Below, one piece after another: positions 53,785 to 64,000 of a stretch of 64,000 nucleotides of DNA (its first letter is position 1; each line of letters begins with the position of its first letter). Origin of the DNA: Trametes villosa. Its lineage: Eukaryota; Basidiomycota; Agaricomycetes; Polyporales; Polyporaceae. The notes below the pieces were generated by a model, which worked only from the letters and a program-made list of their open reading frames with translations, was not told the origin of the DNA and searched no databases. The translations under genes and the position numbers were made by a program. The stretch spans positions 1,884,001 to 1,948,000 of the forward strand of contig PUDQ02000001.1 in assembly GCA_002964805.2 (NCBI GenBank), given 5' to 3'.

Positions 53785-55629
53785 ATGTCTCTAGCAAGTA
53801 TCCCTATCAGGCACCCTTCGCGAGTGTATCTCACACTTGGCCCTGCCCTCGCCCTTGGTGCCCTGACGCCGACGCCGTCTCTGCCTCCCTTGATCCTGCT
53901 CCTGGCTCTCCTCCGGCTCCAGGCCGCGACGCTCATACCACGTCGTAACTGGTCGGGCATCGCTGCCCAAGTTGCCTGTGTTTCACTCGCCACAGCCGTC
54001 GTTCACGCTGCAGCATCTCTCCACGCCCTCTCCACGCCCTCCACCTCCTTGATCGTGCTCGCCGGACTCTCCGCTGTCACAACCACCATCGCCGCTGGGG
54101 CGATCGCGGCCGGATACTACACGGAACGCGCTTCACACACGCAGTGGGGGCGCGCGACCATCTTCCCTGCGACATGGGCCACGGCGTGGGCTGCAGTCGA
54201 ACACATCAGCCCGATTGGCCAACTCGCGACCTGGAGCCCGGTCGTGAACATCGGAGGCTATAGCTGGCTCCGACAAGTCGGTGGCCAGGTCGCGATCAAC
54301 TGGGTGGTAGCCGCGTGGGCTGTTATCGTCGCTGACCTGGTAGGGGCATGGATGATGGGACCGGGCGGAGAGGACTTCGGGTCGGAGGAGCGGGACGTCG
54401 CCTCGCTCGTGGACGATGCGCCGCTCACCCGTCCCGTCTCTGCCAAACGGCCAGCCATATCCGCGAAGACGCGACGCACGTTGGCGATGGCGGGTGTCCT
54501 CCTCGCCCTGGCTGTCCCGTCATACATGGTCTCGGAGCTCCCACCGCCCGTATCTGCGCCGGATGTTACGCCCTTTGGCGTGGCGTGTGCCATGCCGTAC
54601 CCGCAGAGGAACGGCCATACCACCGGACCGCCCTCACTGAAAGACTATGTCGCGGAGTCAAAGACGCTGCAATCCCAGGCCAAGATCATCCTCTGGCCGG
54701 AGAGTGCTGTGCACTTTCTTTCCGCAGGTGAGCGGGCGGAGGCCTTTGAGAAGATCCGGCCACAGATCGCAAACGGAACCTACTATGGTATCGGCTTCGA
54801 GGAGGTCGTACATGAGGACTCTCCTGACGGTATCTGGAAGGTTGGCATGAAGCGAAACGGCTTGGTCCTCCTCGGATGGGAAGGCGTAGTCTATGAGTAC
54901 TACAAGAGGAACCTTGTACCAAGTGAGTCTCCCTCTGTCCGATGCCGAACGATACACATCTGAACTGCGTGCCCCGTAGTCGCCGAATCATTCTCTCTGA
55001 CGCCCTCCAACGAGAAGCCGTCTATCTTCACCCTGCAGCTCGCCCACCCAAAGTCATGGACAGCGCCCTCCTGGGCCCCGGGACCCAACTTCACGCGCCC
55101 GATCGACATCACCGCGTCCATCTGCCTCGACTTCACCACCGCGTCCTCCTTTGCCGGGCTCCCGTCGCGCCCCGCGCTCATCCTTGCGCCCGCGCGCACC
55201 TGGCACGCGAGCATCGGGCGCGCGATGTGGGAGCAGGCGAAGGCGCGCGCCGAGGAGGCCGGCAGCATGGTGCTGTGGTGCGACGGCGGCGCGGAGGGCA
55301 TGAGCGGCCTCGCGGGGCGCGGCATGCACGCCTTCCGGCAGGTCGGCCCCGGCTCGTGGGCGCAGACGGTCAGCGTGCCGTGGCCGTTCGACCAGCGCCG
55401 CACGGCGTTCGCAGCTGGGGGGACGTCTGCGGCGCTCTCTGCTGTCTGGGCTGTTGCGGGGATGGCGTGGATGGCCGGGGCTGTGGCGGGCCAGGTCGAG
55501 GACCGCGAACGTGGTGCCGGGAGAGCAGTGGCGACGCTCACCGGCGCGGTTCAGCGGGCTATCGAGTCTGTGAGGAATCTCGGTGCCCGGGAGAGGAGAG
55601 GCGAAGAACAACGTCTGCTGGGTGACTGA
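53785..55629 (+). CDS. Apolipoprotein N-acyltransferase (Lnt)-like membrane carbon-nitrogen hydrolase
   Basis: Bacterial Lnt adds a third acyl chain to lipoproteins through an extracytoplasmic nitrilase-fold domain carried on transmembrane helices. Here the N-terminal half has five to seven hydrophobic segments ('LTLGPALALGAL', 'LPPLILLLALLRLQAAT', 'LIVLAGLSAVTTTIAAGAIA', 'INWVVAAWAVIVADLVG', 'MAGVLLALAVPSYMV'). The nitrilase-like half has a plausible Glu-Lys-Cys triad: 'ILWPESAVHF', 'YEYYKRNLVP' and 'ITASICLDFT'. A last hydrophobic segment, 'LSAVWAVAGMAWMAGAV', lies near the end, as in Lnt. Exons 53785-54922 and 54980-55629. About 595 residues. Fungi have no bacterial-type lipoproteins, so the substrate is open. 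A generic nitrilase is less likely because of the membrane helices. Confidence 0.8.
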
Positions 55630-56607
55630 ACGGAACTTGACAGAACCTGGCTCGCTTACCCGGCTTCTCTTCGTGTGCCTGGACGGTGCGCCCATGTGTC
55701 CTCGTTGTATATCCACTGGTGTGTACTCTACCGTCGTGTTTCGCCATACCCAGCCACCTGTAATCTACTGTGCCGACTCGTCTTTGCGTCACGAATGTTT
55801 AAGAGGCTATCAGCAGACGACACCACAACATGCCAGCGACGCACCGTCCCTAGCCTAACCGGAGCAAGCAGGTCTGCGCGCCGACCACAGGTGCCCTGCG
55901 CCTGTGATATTGCGGGTGTGCAGACACGCACATACTGCATGTCTTCGCTATCACACGGCGAGAACCCGATTGCCCACGGACGGGCTCTTTTGGTTGAGGG
56001 TGGGCGTTCTCTGTAGAATGCACCCCAAGGAAGCAGTTCGGAGGGGTGCTGGGCAGTCCAGACACCGTGCCATCTCCGCTCGACCTAGAGGAAGCAAGAA
56101 GGTGAGCTAACGATCGACTAGTAAATCCCTTGCTCACCATACCCCGCGCACAGTTCAATTCGGCATTCGACAAGCACTTCCAGGGTGCGCATTGCGGCAA
56201 ACTGACATGCCTGTACGGCTGGGATGGGTCTACTGACCATGGTAGCCGTGTGTTTGCGCGCGCGATCGGCGTCATGCAAGGTGTGCGATCGTCGTGTTTT
56301 GGTTGCATGACCGGAGGCGCAGTGGTAGGCTCCACCCAAAACATGGCCGACTGAATGCGCAGATGTCACCGGGTTATGTAACAGTAGCGGATCGCTCTGC
56401 GGCTTGGCCGCTGCAAAGCTAGTGCATGAATATGTCGCGGATCGGTGTCTTGACGGAATAAGGAGGCTCAACGGAGTTGGGCGATCGAAGCTGCCTCATA
56501 CTCGCCGGGGGCTACATCTTGCATACGACTGCCATTAATGGCCGACTATTGATAGCACTGTTGGAATAGAACATAGAGCAGGAGATGGGAGGAAGTGGAA
56601 AGCCGGA
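55630..56607. other. Intergenic region of about 1 kb
   Basis: Contains the 3' end of the acyltransferase-like gene and the upstream region of the next plus-strand gene. Short frames on both strands have no recognisable domain. No tRNA or repeat seen. Confidence 0.4.
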
Positions 56608-59504
56608 ATGAGGATGTGCGCTTGTGCCCTCGGAAAGTCGGGCGGCGCCTCCGTCCTCGAGGCAGGGCTGCTACCCGGCGTCGAGCTCTCCTTCACGCTT
56701 TCCGTGCTCGCACTCGATCTCAGGCGGCCTGTCTCGTATCTTCCGAGTGTTCCCTGCTCCCACTATCGCGAAGACGTGCGCTACTCGCCAAGGCCAGGCG
56801 GTTTACACGTTCAGCTCATTTGCCGCGGCCCTCATCTACTGCGACCCGGACGAGCGCAAGCCCCCACAGGTCCGCGATTGGAGGACTTGTGAGTCACCAC
56901 GCATCCATACACGCACCTCTCCCAGTCGAGTCTCGCGAACGGCCTTGACGGCCCCCAGCGTGCCTCGACAGGGCCCGCCCCGCTCGCCGGCACTCACCTC
57001 CCTCTTCTCTCGGAACAGACCCTCGCGTCCGGAAAGACCTTCGCTGCCGCGCTCGAAGACTACGCACGCGCCCAGGAGCACATCGAGGAAGACGAGTTTG
57101 AGGAGATATCGTACGACGAGCTCCGCCTATCCCTTTGCCCTGCCGATCCCGCGCACTTCGCCCCCGTCTTCGGTGAGTTTGAGTGTAATTGTGCCTTCCC
57201 TTCGCGCGGGCTAACATCCGGCTGGGCAGACTATCAGCGAGCATACAACCACTCGCTTCTATCGCGCTCCCGCTCGTCCATCTCCCGCCTGAGGAAGCTA
57301 TCGCGTGCCTCCCTCAAACGGCCGCGCGACGCCTTCACCCGTACCCGGACCAAGAACGTCCGGACACTCGTTGAAGACCCGGAACGAGAGGCGACTCCCT
57401 CTTTTGACCTTCCGAAGCCCTCCTCTTCCTCCTCGGCGTCCACATCCAGTCGGGCATCTAGCTCTCCCGATACGCCACCACCTCACGCCCCGCCACTACC
57501 CTCCCTCGGATCCGACCTTGCACGGAAGGAACCTCCAAGCGAGAAGACGACCCCCTCGACGCTTCACGACGGAGAAGCAGCGGATAACCTCGCGCTCGTC
57601 CCCGCGGTAACCCCTCCGTCTCCGAAAGCCAAGTCTTTCACCTCGTCCCTCCGGCGCCTCCGAACTTTAAGCAGGTCCTCGCTATTTAGCGCTCGACGGC
57701 ACGCGCCTCAAGTGTGCGACGCCCCTCCTGCCGAAAGTTCTCGTCCATCTCTCGACCGTCCAAGTACCCCGCCCGCTGCTGAGCCCCTTCAGCTCCCTGA
57801 GCTCGTCTTCGATCAACTCGACTTCTCCTTTATCGAAGAGGAATCGCCTACGCCAGTTGTTCCCTCTGCCGCAGCCCAATCCGACCCTGCACCCGAGGCG
57901 CTCCCCCTCCCTCGGATCGAGGTTCACGAGTCTAGCCCACGCTTACGAACTGCGAGCCTCCAGCTCTCGCGTTACGCACTCGTTGACCCCCAATCGTTGA
58001 CTGCATCCGCCCCCGCATCTGCAGTCGATCGCATCTCTCGCTTCTGGAGTGCGCCACCATCCCCTTCCTGGCTCTCTCGTAACGTCGAAGGTGTCCAGCC
58101 TCCCGCTAGCAACAGCCCTCTTCCATTGCCGATACCTCCACCGCCTTCCCCTCCACTTTACATCGTCCCTCGTTCCCTACGGCCGGATAGCTACTACCTC
58201 CGCGATCGCGAGGTACGCATACCGAACCTTATACCGGTTGGAAGCCATAGCTTATTCACATCTGTTTAGATCGAGTTTGAGTTCACGACAGCGCCACAAA
58301 CTCCGAGATCGACGGCCTCATCTGTAACCCTCTACAACCCATCTCAAAGAGGCTCCCTCCTCGTACCGACTAGCCCCATCGGTTCTCGCCCTACCTCCTC
58401 CAACCGGCTCTCTGTGATCTACCGTCAATCTGTAGTGGACAATTGTCAGATTACATTTAGCGAAGAACACAACGGGATCATCAGGGTGCGCTTCACGGTC
58501 GTTTTGTGCAACGGCTTCGTACTAACATCCACCGAAGAACACCTCGTTGAACGTCTTCTGCCTGCCCCAGGAAACCTCGAGCTTACCGTCTTCTCCGCTC
58601 ACACCCCTTGCCCTCGGTACGTTTCCTTTCTACATCTCTTCTTGACCTATCCCAACCATTGCAAAAACACAGACAACCCCCTCTTCTCCTTCCCCACCCC
58701 CACCCAAATCCCGTCGACCCCCGTAGAGCCCGCTCACGAGGACTCGCCCTACGCTATCTTCACCCCCGCGCCCGACGCCCACGAATACTCCGAGGCCGTC
58801 AACTTCCGCCCGCCGGCCTATCTCCTAGCCTTCGTCAAGAACATCCTCCGCACCTCCGCCGTCTTCGCCGACATGGACATCACAAGTAAGCAAGCGGAGA
58901 CCGTCGACTGGGGAGGGGAGGTCGACTACTCCGGGATCGAGTGGTTCAAGGACCCGCCGCAGCGTCCTGAGGTGCGTTCCTACTCCAATGCACGTCTCGC
59001 AGGGAAGGCAGGGGACTGACATGCTTGTGTGCAGCCGCCGCCGCCTCAGCCGACTATGATGGACAACTACGTCCCACAACCGGGCGTGATCGAGCAGAAC
59101 GAGGCGTTCGACTACGCGCTGAAGAGCGCGCCAAACGTCCTCTACGCCCGCTTCAAGCAGTTCGGACAGGTCAGTCCCTCTTGCCCCACGTTGCATACGT
59201 GTCGCTGACACCCACTCGTGTGCAGCTCGGCGTGCTCGCGTGGTGCTCCGAGTTCAGCGAGCTGATCGACGCGCTCAAGCACCTCGGCTTCGACGGGAAC
59301 ATGTTCGTCTCGACGCGCACGCAGGCGCTCAAGACGTGCGAGGACATCCTCAAGCTCAACCTCGACATCGAGATGCAGATCATCGTGATGTACCTCTCGT
59401 CGCAGGTCGCGCGCCTCCGCCGCTTCCTCGACTCGGACCGCCAGTGGGACGACTACCCGAAGCCCAAATTCCCGCTCGACCCGAACGAGTACGGCAAGCA
59501 GTAG
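56608..59504 (+). CDS. Large unrecognised protein with conserved-looking C-terminal helical domain
   Basis: I do not recognise the family. The 5' end is unresolved: the first convincing coding segment is 'GLSRIFRVFPAPTIAKTC' (about 56725-56780). Coding-like exons then continue at about 57020-57172 ('GKTFAAALEDYARAQEH'), 57231-58214 and on to 58988. The middle (57300-58200) is basic, then Ser/Pro-rich and probably disordered. The segment 58410-58615 looks folded ('CQITFSEEHNGIIRVRFTVV'). The C-terminal 250 residues are the best-structured part: 'FRPPAYLLAFVKNILRTS', 'WGGEVDYSGIEWFKDPPQ', 'LGVLAWCSEFSELIDALK' and 'MQIIVMYLSSQVARLRRF', ending DPNEYGKQ, TAG at 59502-59504. Two genes (a disordered one and a 250-residue one) remain possible, although the frame is open through 58414-59019. 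Confidence 0.5.
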
Positions 59505-60252
59505 CCCGCGCCCGCGCCGTGTTCGGCCCTGTGCCCTGTGACACTATGACCGTCTGTGCATATGTTTGCTGTGGTGCGCCCGGGGGGCGCGGTTTATATG
59601 GGTCCTCTCCCGCATATGTATCATATACCTGCACACATCATACCTCTCTAGTCTTCTCCTGCCCCGCCTAGTGCTGTAATCTACATACGTACGCAGTCGC
59701 TCGCCTTGGAATGGAATTTCACGCGTCGCACACCATCGCGCCCTTCACTGGCAGAATGAGTAGGAATGTGCTCCAAAGTGGCCGGGATTAGTATTGAATA
59801 GGGAATGCCAACATCATCGCGCGGTGGTACAAACGACAGCAATAGTCCTGATAAGATTAAAGCAGGGGGGGGATGTGCGGCGTGCGCAAGCGAGGGGACG
59901 CGAAGGGAAGGGGGAGAAGACTGCCGATGCTCGTGAACCAAACAAAGAAGCTAAAGCCAATAAAAGCGGGGGCGTAAGTGGAGAGACAGAGCAGAAAGGA
60001 GGGCGGCGGGCACAGAAGGCGGGTGTGTAGTAATAGATGCAGCAGAGTCGGCGAATCTAGTATGTGGGCGGGCGGGGAGAATGTCTGTCAGTGAGTACGG
60101 GCGTAGATGTGCGTTGGAATGCGGTGGTATCAGCAGTGTGCGGTGCGGAGAATCAATCGTGCTTCCAGGTCAGTAACAGCGTAAAGCGTCCCCGAACTCG
60201 GCGGGCAAGGCAGTCAGTAAGCGATCGATCCGGTCAATGTACCGCGTCCGTC
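59505..60252. other. Convergent intergenic region
   Basis: This 748-bp stretch lies between the stop codons of the unrecognised gene (plus) and Pal1-like 2 (minus), so it should contain two terminators. It is purine-rich from about 59870 to 60020. No gene seen. Confidence 0.45.
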
Positions 60253-63200
60253 TCAGGGGGAACCCGTCCACGAGCCCGCGAGCGACGCCGGCAGCGGCGC
60301 GGGCGTGTACGAGGAGAGGCGCGGCGGGTCCGGGAGCGGGTTGTGCACGAGCGGGTCGCGCAGCGGCGGGGGCGGGGGCGGGGGCGAGCCCGACCCGGGC
60401 GGCTTGTAGTACTGGTGCGGGGGGCCGCCGGGCGAGTGCGCCGCGGGCGAGCCGGAGGGGTATAGGATCGGCGTCGACGCGGACGCGAACTGCGTGAAGG
60501 ACGCGGCCGGGCCCTGTGCGCCCTGGTACGGCGTCTGCACAACGACGTACGTGTGGCTCGAGCCGTGCGGGTGCGCCGCGCCCTGCTGGTAAGCGGGCTG
60601 GTGTTGGTGCTGGGGCGCGTGCGGGGGCGGGAGGCTCGTCGCGCGCTGCATGTCCGCGACGGCGGCGACGCTCGGGATCGAGCTCACCCGCTGGAGCTCG
60701 GTGCTGATGAACGTCGACGGGCGCGAGTCACTCCCGATGGTCGCGGGCGTAGAGGCGACGGGCATACCGTCCGGGCCGTACGCCATGCTCCGCGCCTTCC
60801 ACAGGCGCTCCATCTCCCACGCCTCCTTCGCCTTCATCGACGAAAAGTCCGCGGCGGAGTGCAGCTCCGAGTTCGGCCGCGTCGACGCCTGCGCGGAGCC
60901 CTGCCGCTCGTGGCTGGAGTGCGCGGGGGCCGCAGGGGCGGTGGGGGAGGCGGGCGACGGGGCGCTGGATGTCTTGGACGACCGGCCCTCTTCAGGGCGC
61001 GGCTTCTTCAGCGTGGAGCTGCGCCGCGCCGTCTTCGTCGACGTAACACGTTCCTGGATGACGGGAGTCTGGGTAGACCGCGCATAGTCGGGCGAAGGAG
61101 CCTTCTCGCGAGCGCCGCCGTTAGAGGTTTGCCTCCGGTGACGGCTCTCAGCGCCCTCCGCGCTCTGATCCCGCCGCTTGCTCTCGCGCCGGCGCACAGG
61201 CTCGGACTCAGAGGACTTCGAGCGCTCCCGCTCCCGCTCCCTGTCCTTCGACCTCGACTTCTTAGTCGAACTGGACGGCTCACCGGGGGACCCCACGACC
61301 TCCCACTGCTCGCCCATACCCATGATGACCTGCCCGTCCTGCTTGATGTTGCCGGAGGGGCTGCGAATGAGCTTGTACGTCTCCGTCTGGCGGCTCTGCG
61401 ACCCGATGGACGCCTTGTTGCGCACGGTGCCGTCCCTGGTGTCCTTCGACTTCGTGGACGAGCGGTCGGCCCGCTTGCTTGGGCTAGGTTCCGGGGTCTC
61501 CACAACGGTGTTCGGGATGATGAGGGGGGTGGCGTATGGTGTCGTCGGCGGGTTGACGAGTATCGACGCCCGAGCCAGAGCAATGTCATCCACGGAAGAC
61601 ATAGGCGTCGGCTGATGAGCAGGCTGGGCTGCTTCGCGCGGAGGCTCCTGGGTCTGCGCCGGGACTGGGGAGGGCGGAGGGGGAACAACGGTAGATGGCG
61701 CAGGCGAGTGGTCAGCCGGGGACGGTTCAGGCAAGCTCTGTAGCACGGTCGCAGGCGTAGGAAGGGGTATCTCGGGGAGGGGTGGCGAGGAAGCGGGGGG
61801 CATATCCCGTGGAACCGGGCCAGGGTCAACCAGCTGCATCGAATACCGACGCGGGCTCCTGTCCTCAAAAGGGACTGGCGACTCGGTCCTCGGGAGGTCC
61901 GGAAGGGGGACATTCTCCCTAGACATCGGCCGTGGGGTAGTCTCCTCCTGGATGGTGGGTGGGTGGGCGTGGTCGCCCTCCACAGGCGTGTTAGTGCCCG
62001 AACCTCTCGGTTCGTCCGGATTAGCTATAGTGAGCCTCCCAGATGTCATGATCTCATGTACGGAGGACCCTGAGGATCGACGGCTCGGCGCGCGCACAGA
62101 GCCCTGCGGATTTACGTCTATGGAGGGCGCAGGCACGCGCCTACCAGGATCTGGCGATTTCGACATCCGCGAAGAAGCACGGTGGTCGACATCTGCAGGA
62201 AGCGGGCTGACTGGAGTGGGCAAGCGGCTGTTATCAGCACTCGCAAAGTGTTGCCACTCCGTCCCTGCAGGGGGCGCAGACTTGTCGTGTTTGCGCATGA
62301 CACTGAAGCGCTTCACCAGACGGCCGAGCACGCTTCCCCTCTTCACCTTCTGTGCAGACGGCTGAAGAGAGGGCAGGGAAGTCATGGAAGGCGCCATAGC
62401 GGACTGGCGGCGTAGCAGCTTTGCTTGATTGGCGTCTTCTATCGGGAAGGTGTGGTCAGACACGGCTAAGAACCCGCCGCAAGAGGCGCTTACCATCCTC
62501 GTTGCCCGCGAAGAGACCGTTAAACGGTTTCCGCCGTTTGCTGAGCTTGCGCGGCAACTGTATCTGCGCAGGGTCTATGGCATGTAGGTGTACTGCGGAC
62601 GTCGACTGCGAGAGCGGTGATGGCGTCACTGTCTTGTGGCGGATGCCATTTGACATGCTCTGGCGCCGTGAGCGTGGGCTGATAGGGCTCTGGGAGAGGT
62701 TCAATATCCTGCAATTGGTGCACCGATATACTGACACACCTGGGGTGGTTCTGCTCGCCGGTTGTCAGAATTGATATCATAAGGCGACTCATGATGCCAA
62801 TTCGTACCCCATGGGTCCGTAACGTCCATCATGTCTACGCCATCATGAGTACCCGTCGAGACCTTGCGAGAGCGCGGTTTCGGGGGCTCTTGGATGCGGA
62901 TCTGCGACGAGGTCGGCGTGGGCAGAGGAGATCCAGATGGCGTCCTGCTGGGGCCAGCCATTCGCGCGGGATCCTGGGCGCGTTCCGGGGCCGAGGCCAT
63001 AGCCGGGAAGGACGGCGAGAAAATGGAGGGCGGACGGCCATCTTTGTGCGGCGCGAGCAGATGGTGGTTACGGTACCAGCGCGGGCCGACGGGGTTGTGC
63101 AGCGGGTAGCGAATGCGGAACTGGGCGGCGGAGGCGGTCGCGTACTCGACGTCGCGATGGTACCATGTGGGCAGCTCGTTCAGTGGATCGGGGATGATGG

Positions 63201-63408
63201 AGTATGCGAACGGGCTGAAGAGCGGGCGCGCGTTCTCCTGCGCCTTCTCGTGCATGTCGACGCTGCTCGCGCGTGGGTCGTACTGGCCGCCGTGGTCTGT
63301 CGCGGATCGCTGCTTCTGGGCGGGCTCATCGTGTTTCTTGGTGGACTTGCGGGCCAAAAAGCTTTTGCTCCTCTGCTTCGTGCGTCCCTGGGGTGCTTCT
63401 GGTGCCAT
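60253..63408 (-). CDS. Pal1-like cell-morphology protein 2
   Basis: Starts MAPEAPQGRTKQRSKSFL at 63408. Exon 1 contains 'FSPFAYSIIPDPLNELPTWY' and the Pal1-type core 'DVTDPWGTNWHHESPYDI' (about 62775-62830), close to the Pal1 consensus in which a DVTxxxG turn precedes HHxxPxD. After one or two introns (near 62700 and 62480) a long Ser/Pro/Arg-rich tail follows, with an SR/ER run 'KDRERERERSKSSESEPVRR' and a poly-Pro end before TGA at 60255-60253. About 980 residues, mostly disordered. Likely phosphoregulated cortical scaffold; that is inference from the family. More similar to classical Pal1 in its core than the gene at 40995-43562. Divergent from GAR synthetase. Confidence 0.68.
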
Positions 63409-63898
63409 GGCAGCTTAGAGAGCGAGTCGAGACGGATAGGAATGGTGCAAGTGGAAGCTGGCCGCGGTAGAGGATGTGCACCGGATGATGAGCGGCTAGG
63501 CTTGGCCGGCAACGGGCGTTGATGGCGCGCGACTGGCCTGGTCGTGGCAGAGCGTGGGGGGTCGTGTGCGGTGCGGGGAGCAAGGAGGGGCTGGTGGGGT
63601 CAGAGGGCGGGGGACATGGGGAAAGAGAGGAGGGAGAAACGAGCGACGAGGAGATTCGGAGCGAAAGAGAGCCAACACGTTCCGCGTGCGTCTACCGTCC
63701 ACCTCCGCTCACACAACGCAACTCGTCCACCAGGCGCACACCGGCCAACCGCGCCCGCGCCTGCAACCCCGCTCTCCGGGGTCCGCCCATCCGGGGTCCC
63801 GCGCCAGACGCGCAAAAGTTTGCAGGGCACCGCCATCGCTCTCATCTTCTGCGCCGATCTCGCCTGTCCTCCTCGCCTCCTCCCCGGCTCTCCCATCC
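63409..63898. promoter_or_regulatory. Bidirectional promoter between Pal1-like 2 and ADE5,7
   Basis: This 490-bp region separates two divergent genes. Pyrimidine-rich tracts occur just before the ADE5,7 start. No TATA box is evident. Confidence 0.45.
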
Positions 63899-64000
63899 AT
63901 GGCTGCCCTCAGGGTCCTCGTCATCGGCGCCGGCGGGCGCGAGCACGCCCTCGCCTGGAAGCTCTCCCAGTCCCCCCAAGTCGACAGAATTTTCGTCTGT
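63899..64000 (+). CDS. ADE5,7: Glycinamide ribonucleotide synthetase (probably bifunctional ADE5,7), 5' end only
   Basis: Catalyses the second step of purine synthesis, joining glycine to phosphoribosylamine; in fungi the enzyme is usually fused to AIR synthetase. Only 34 codons are in the window: MAALRVLVIGAGGREHAL at 63899, then AWKLSQSPQVDRIFVC. The 'VLVIGAGGREHALAWKL' segment is the invariant N-terminal nucleotide-domain start of PurD proteins. The fusion to AIR synthetase cannot be seen here and is inferred from fungi in general. Confidence 0.9.
   Translation, partial: MAALRVLVIGAGGREHALAWKLSQSPQVDRIFVC

Noticed and set aside
58617..58672. Candidate 56-nt intron (gtacgt...cacag) in the unrecognised gene
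   Set aside because: Removing it shifts the frame to an Arg/Pro-rich shadow and destroys the well-structured C-terminal domain, while the unspliced frame stays open.
60553..61743. 396-residue plus-strand frame opposite Pal1-like 2
   Set aside because: Arg/Gly/Ala-rich shadow of a low-complexity Pro/Ser frame; no ATG-supported start or domain.

Overview
The window is nuclear DNA from a filamentous basidiomycete, most likely a wood-decaying Agaricomycete of polypore type. The basis is GC-rich coding sequence, very many short introns (mostly 45-70 nt, GT..AG), a secreted GH5 endoglucanase with an N-terminal CBM1 cellulose-binding module, a small fungal metallothionein, and conserved eukaryotic single-copy genes split by introns. 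No viral genes, CRISPR arrays, rRNA genes or convincing tRNAs were seen.

Layout: 1-2742 end of exocyst Sec8; 2845-4071 a five-exon-style LYR-motif mitochondrial protein (minus); 4779-6551 GH5 endoglucanase; 7264-9131 short kelch protein (minus); 9688-12489 lipase-family hydrolase with a long disordered N-terminus; 12997-14351 S-formylglutathione hydrolase; 14597-16700 FHA-kinase of the Chk2/Rad53 type (minus); 16932-19372 ribosome-export GTPase Lsg1 (minus); 20245-21041 small secreted Kre9/Knh1-like protein; 21042-23204 gene-poor; 23205-28073 large kelch/coiled-coil Tea1-like polarity protein; 28289-33477 Rrp5 (minus); 33819-34691 SF3A2/Prp11.

The region 34673-41237 is the most dynamic part. 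It is a tandem segmental duplication of the interval between the 3' ends of SF3A2 and a Pal1-like gene. Each unit carries a secreted T1-type guanyl ribonuclease (34816-35402 and 38693-39272). The first unit ends in a broken fragment of the Pal1-like gene and carries a 1,087-bp element with 253-bp, about 99% identical terminal inverted repeats flanked by TA. The second unit keeps the unoccupied site, which defines the insertion to the base.

The right part holds Pal1-like protein 1 (40995-43562, minus), replication factor Sld2 (43883-45654) with two ACGCGT boxes upstream, an F-box-like protein (46259-48817), proteasome lid subunit Rpn5 (49175-50981), mitoribosomal protein mS23/Rsm25 (51134-52046, minus), a metallothionein (52805-53111), a bacterial-type apolipoprotein N-acyltransferase-like membrane protein (53785-55629), a large unrecognised gene (about 56608-59504), a second Pal1-like gene (60253-63408, minus), and the first 34 codons of GAR synthetase (ADE5,7 type, from 63899).

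The genes do not form one pathway. Recurrent themes are cell polarity and secretion (Sec8, two kelch proteins, two Pal1-like proteins), ribosome assembly (Lsg1, Rrp5, mS23), genome maintenance (FHA kinase, Sld2) and secreted enzymes (GH5, two RNases, Kre9-like). A second theme is gene structure: several genes use micro-exons of 3-11 nt, two of which encode catalytic residues.
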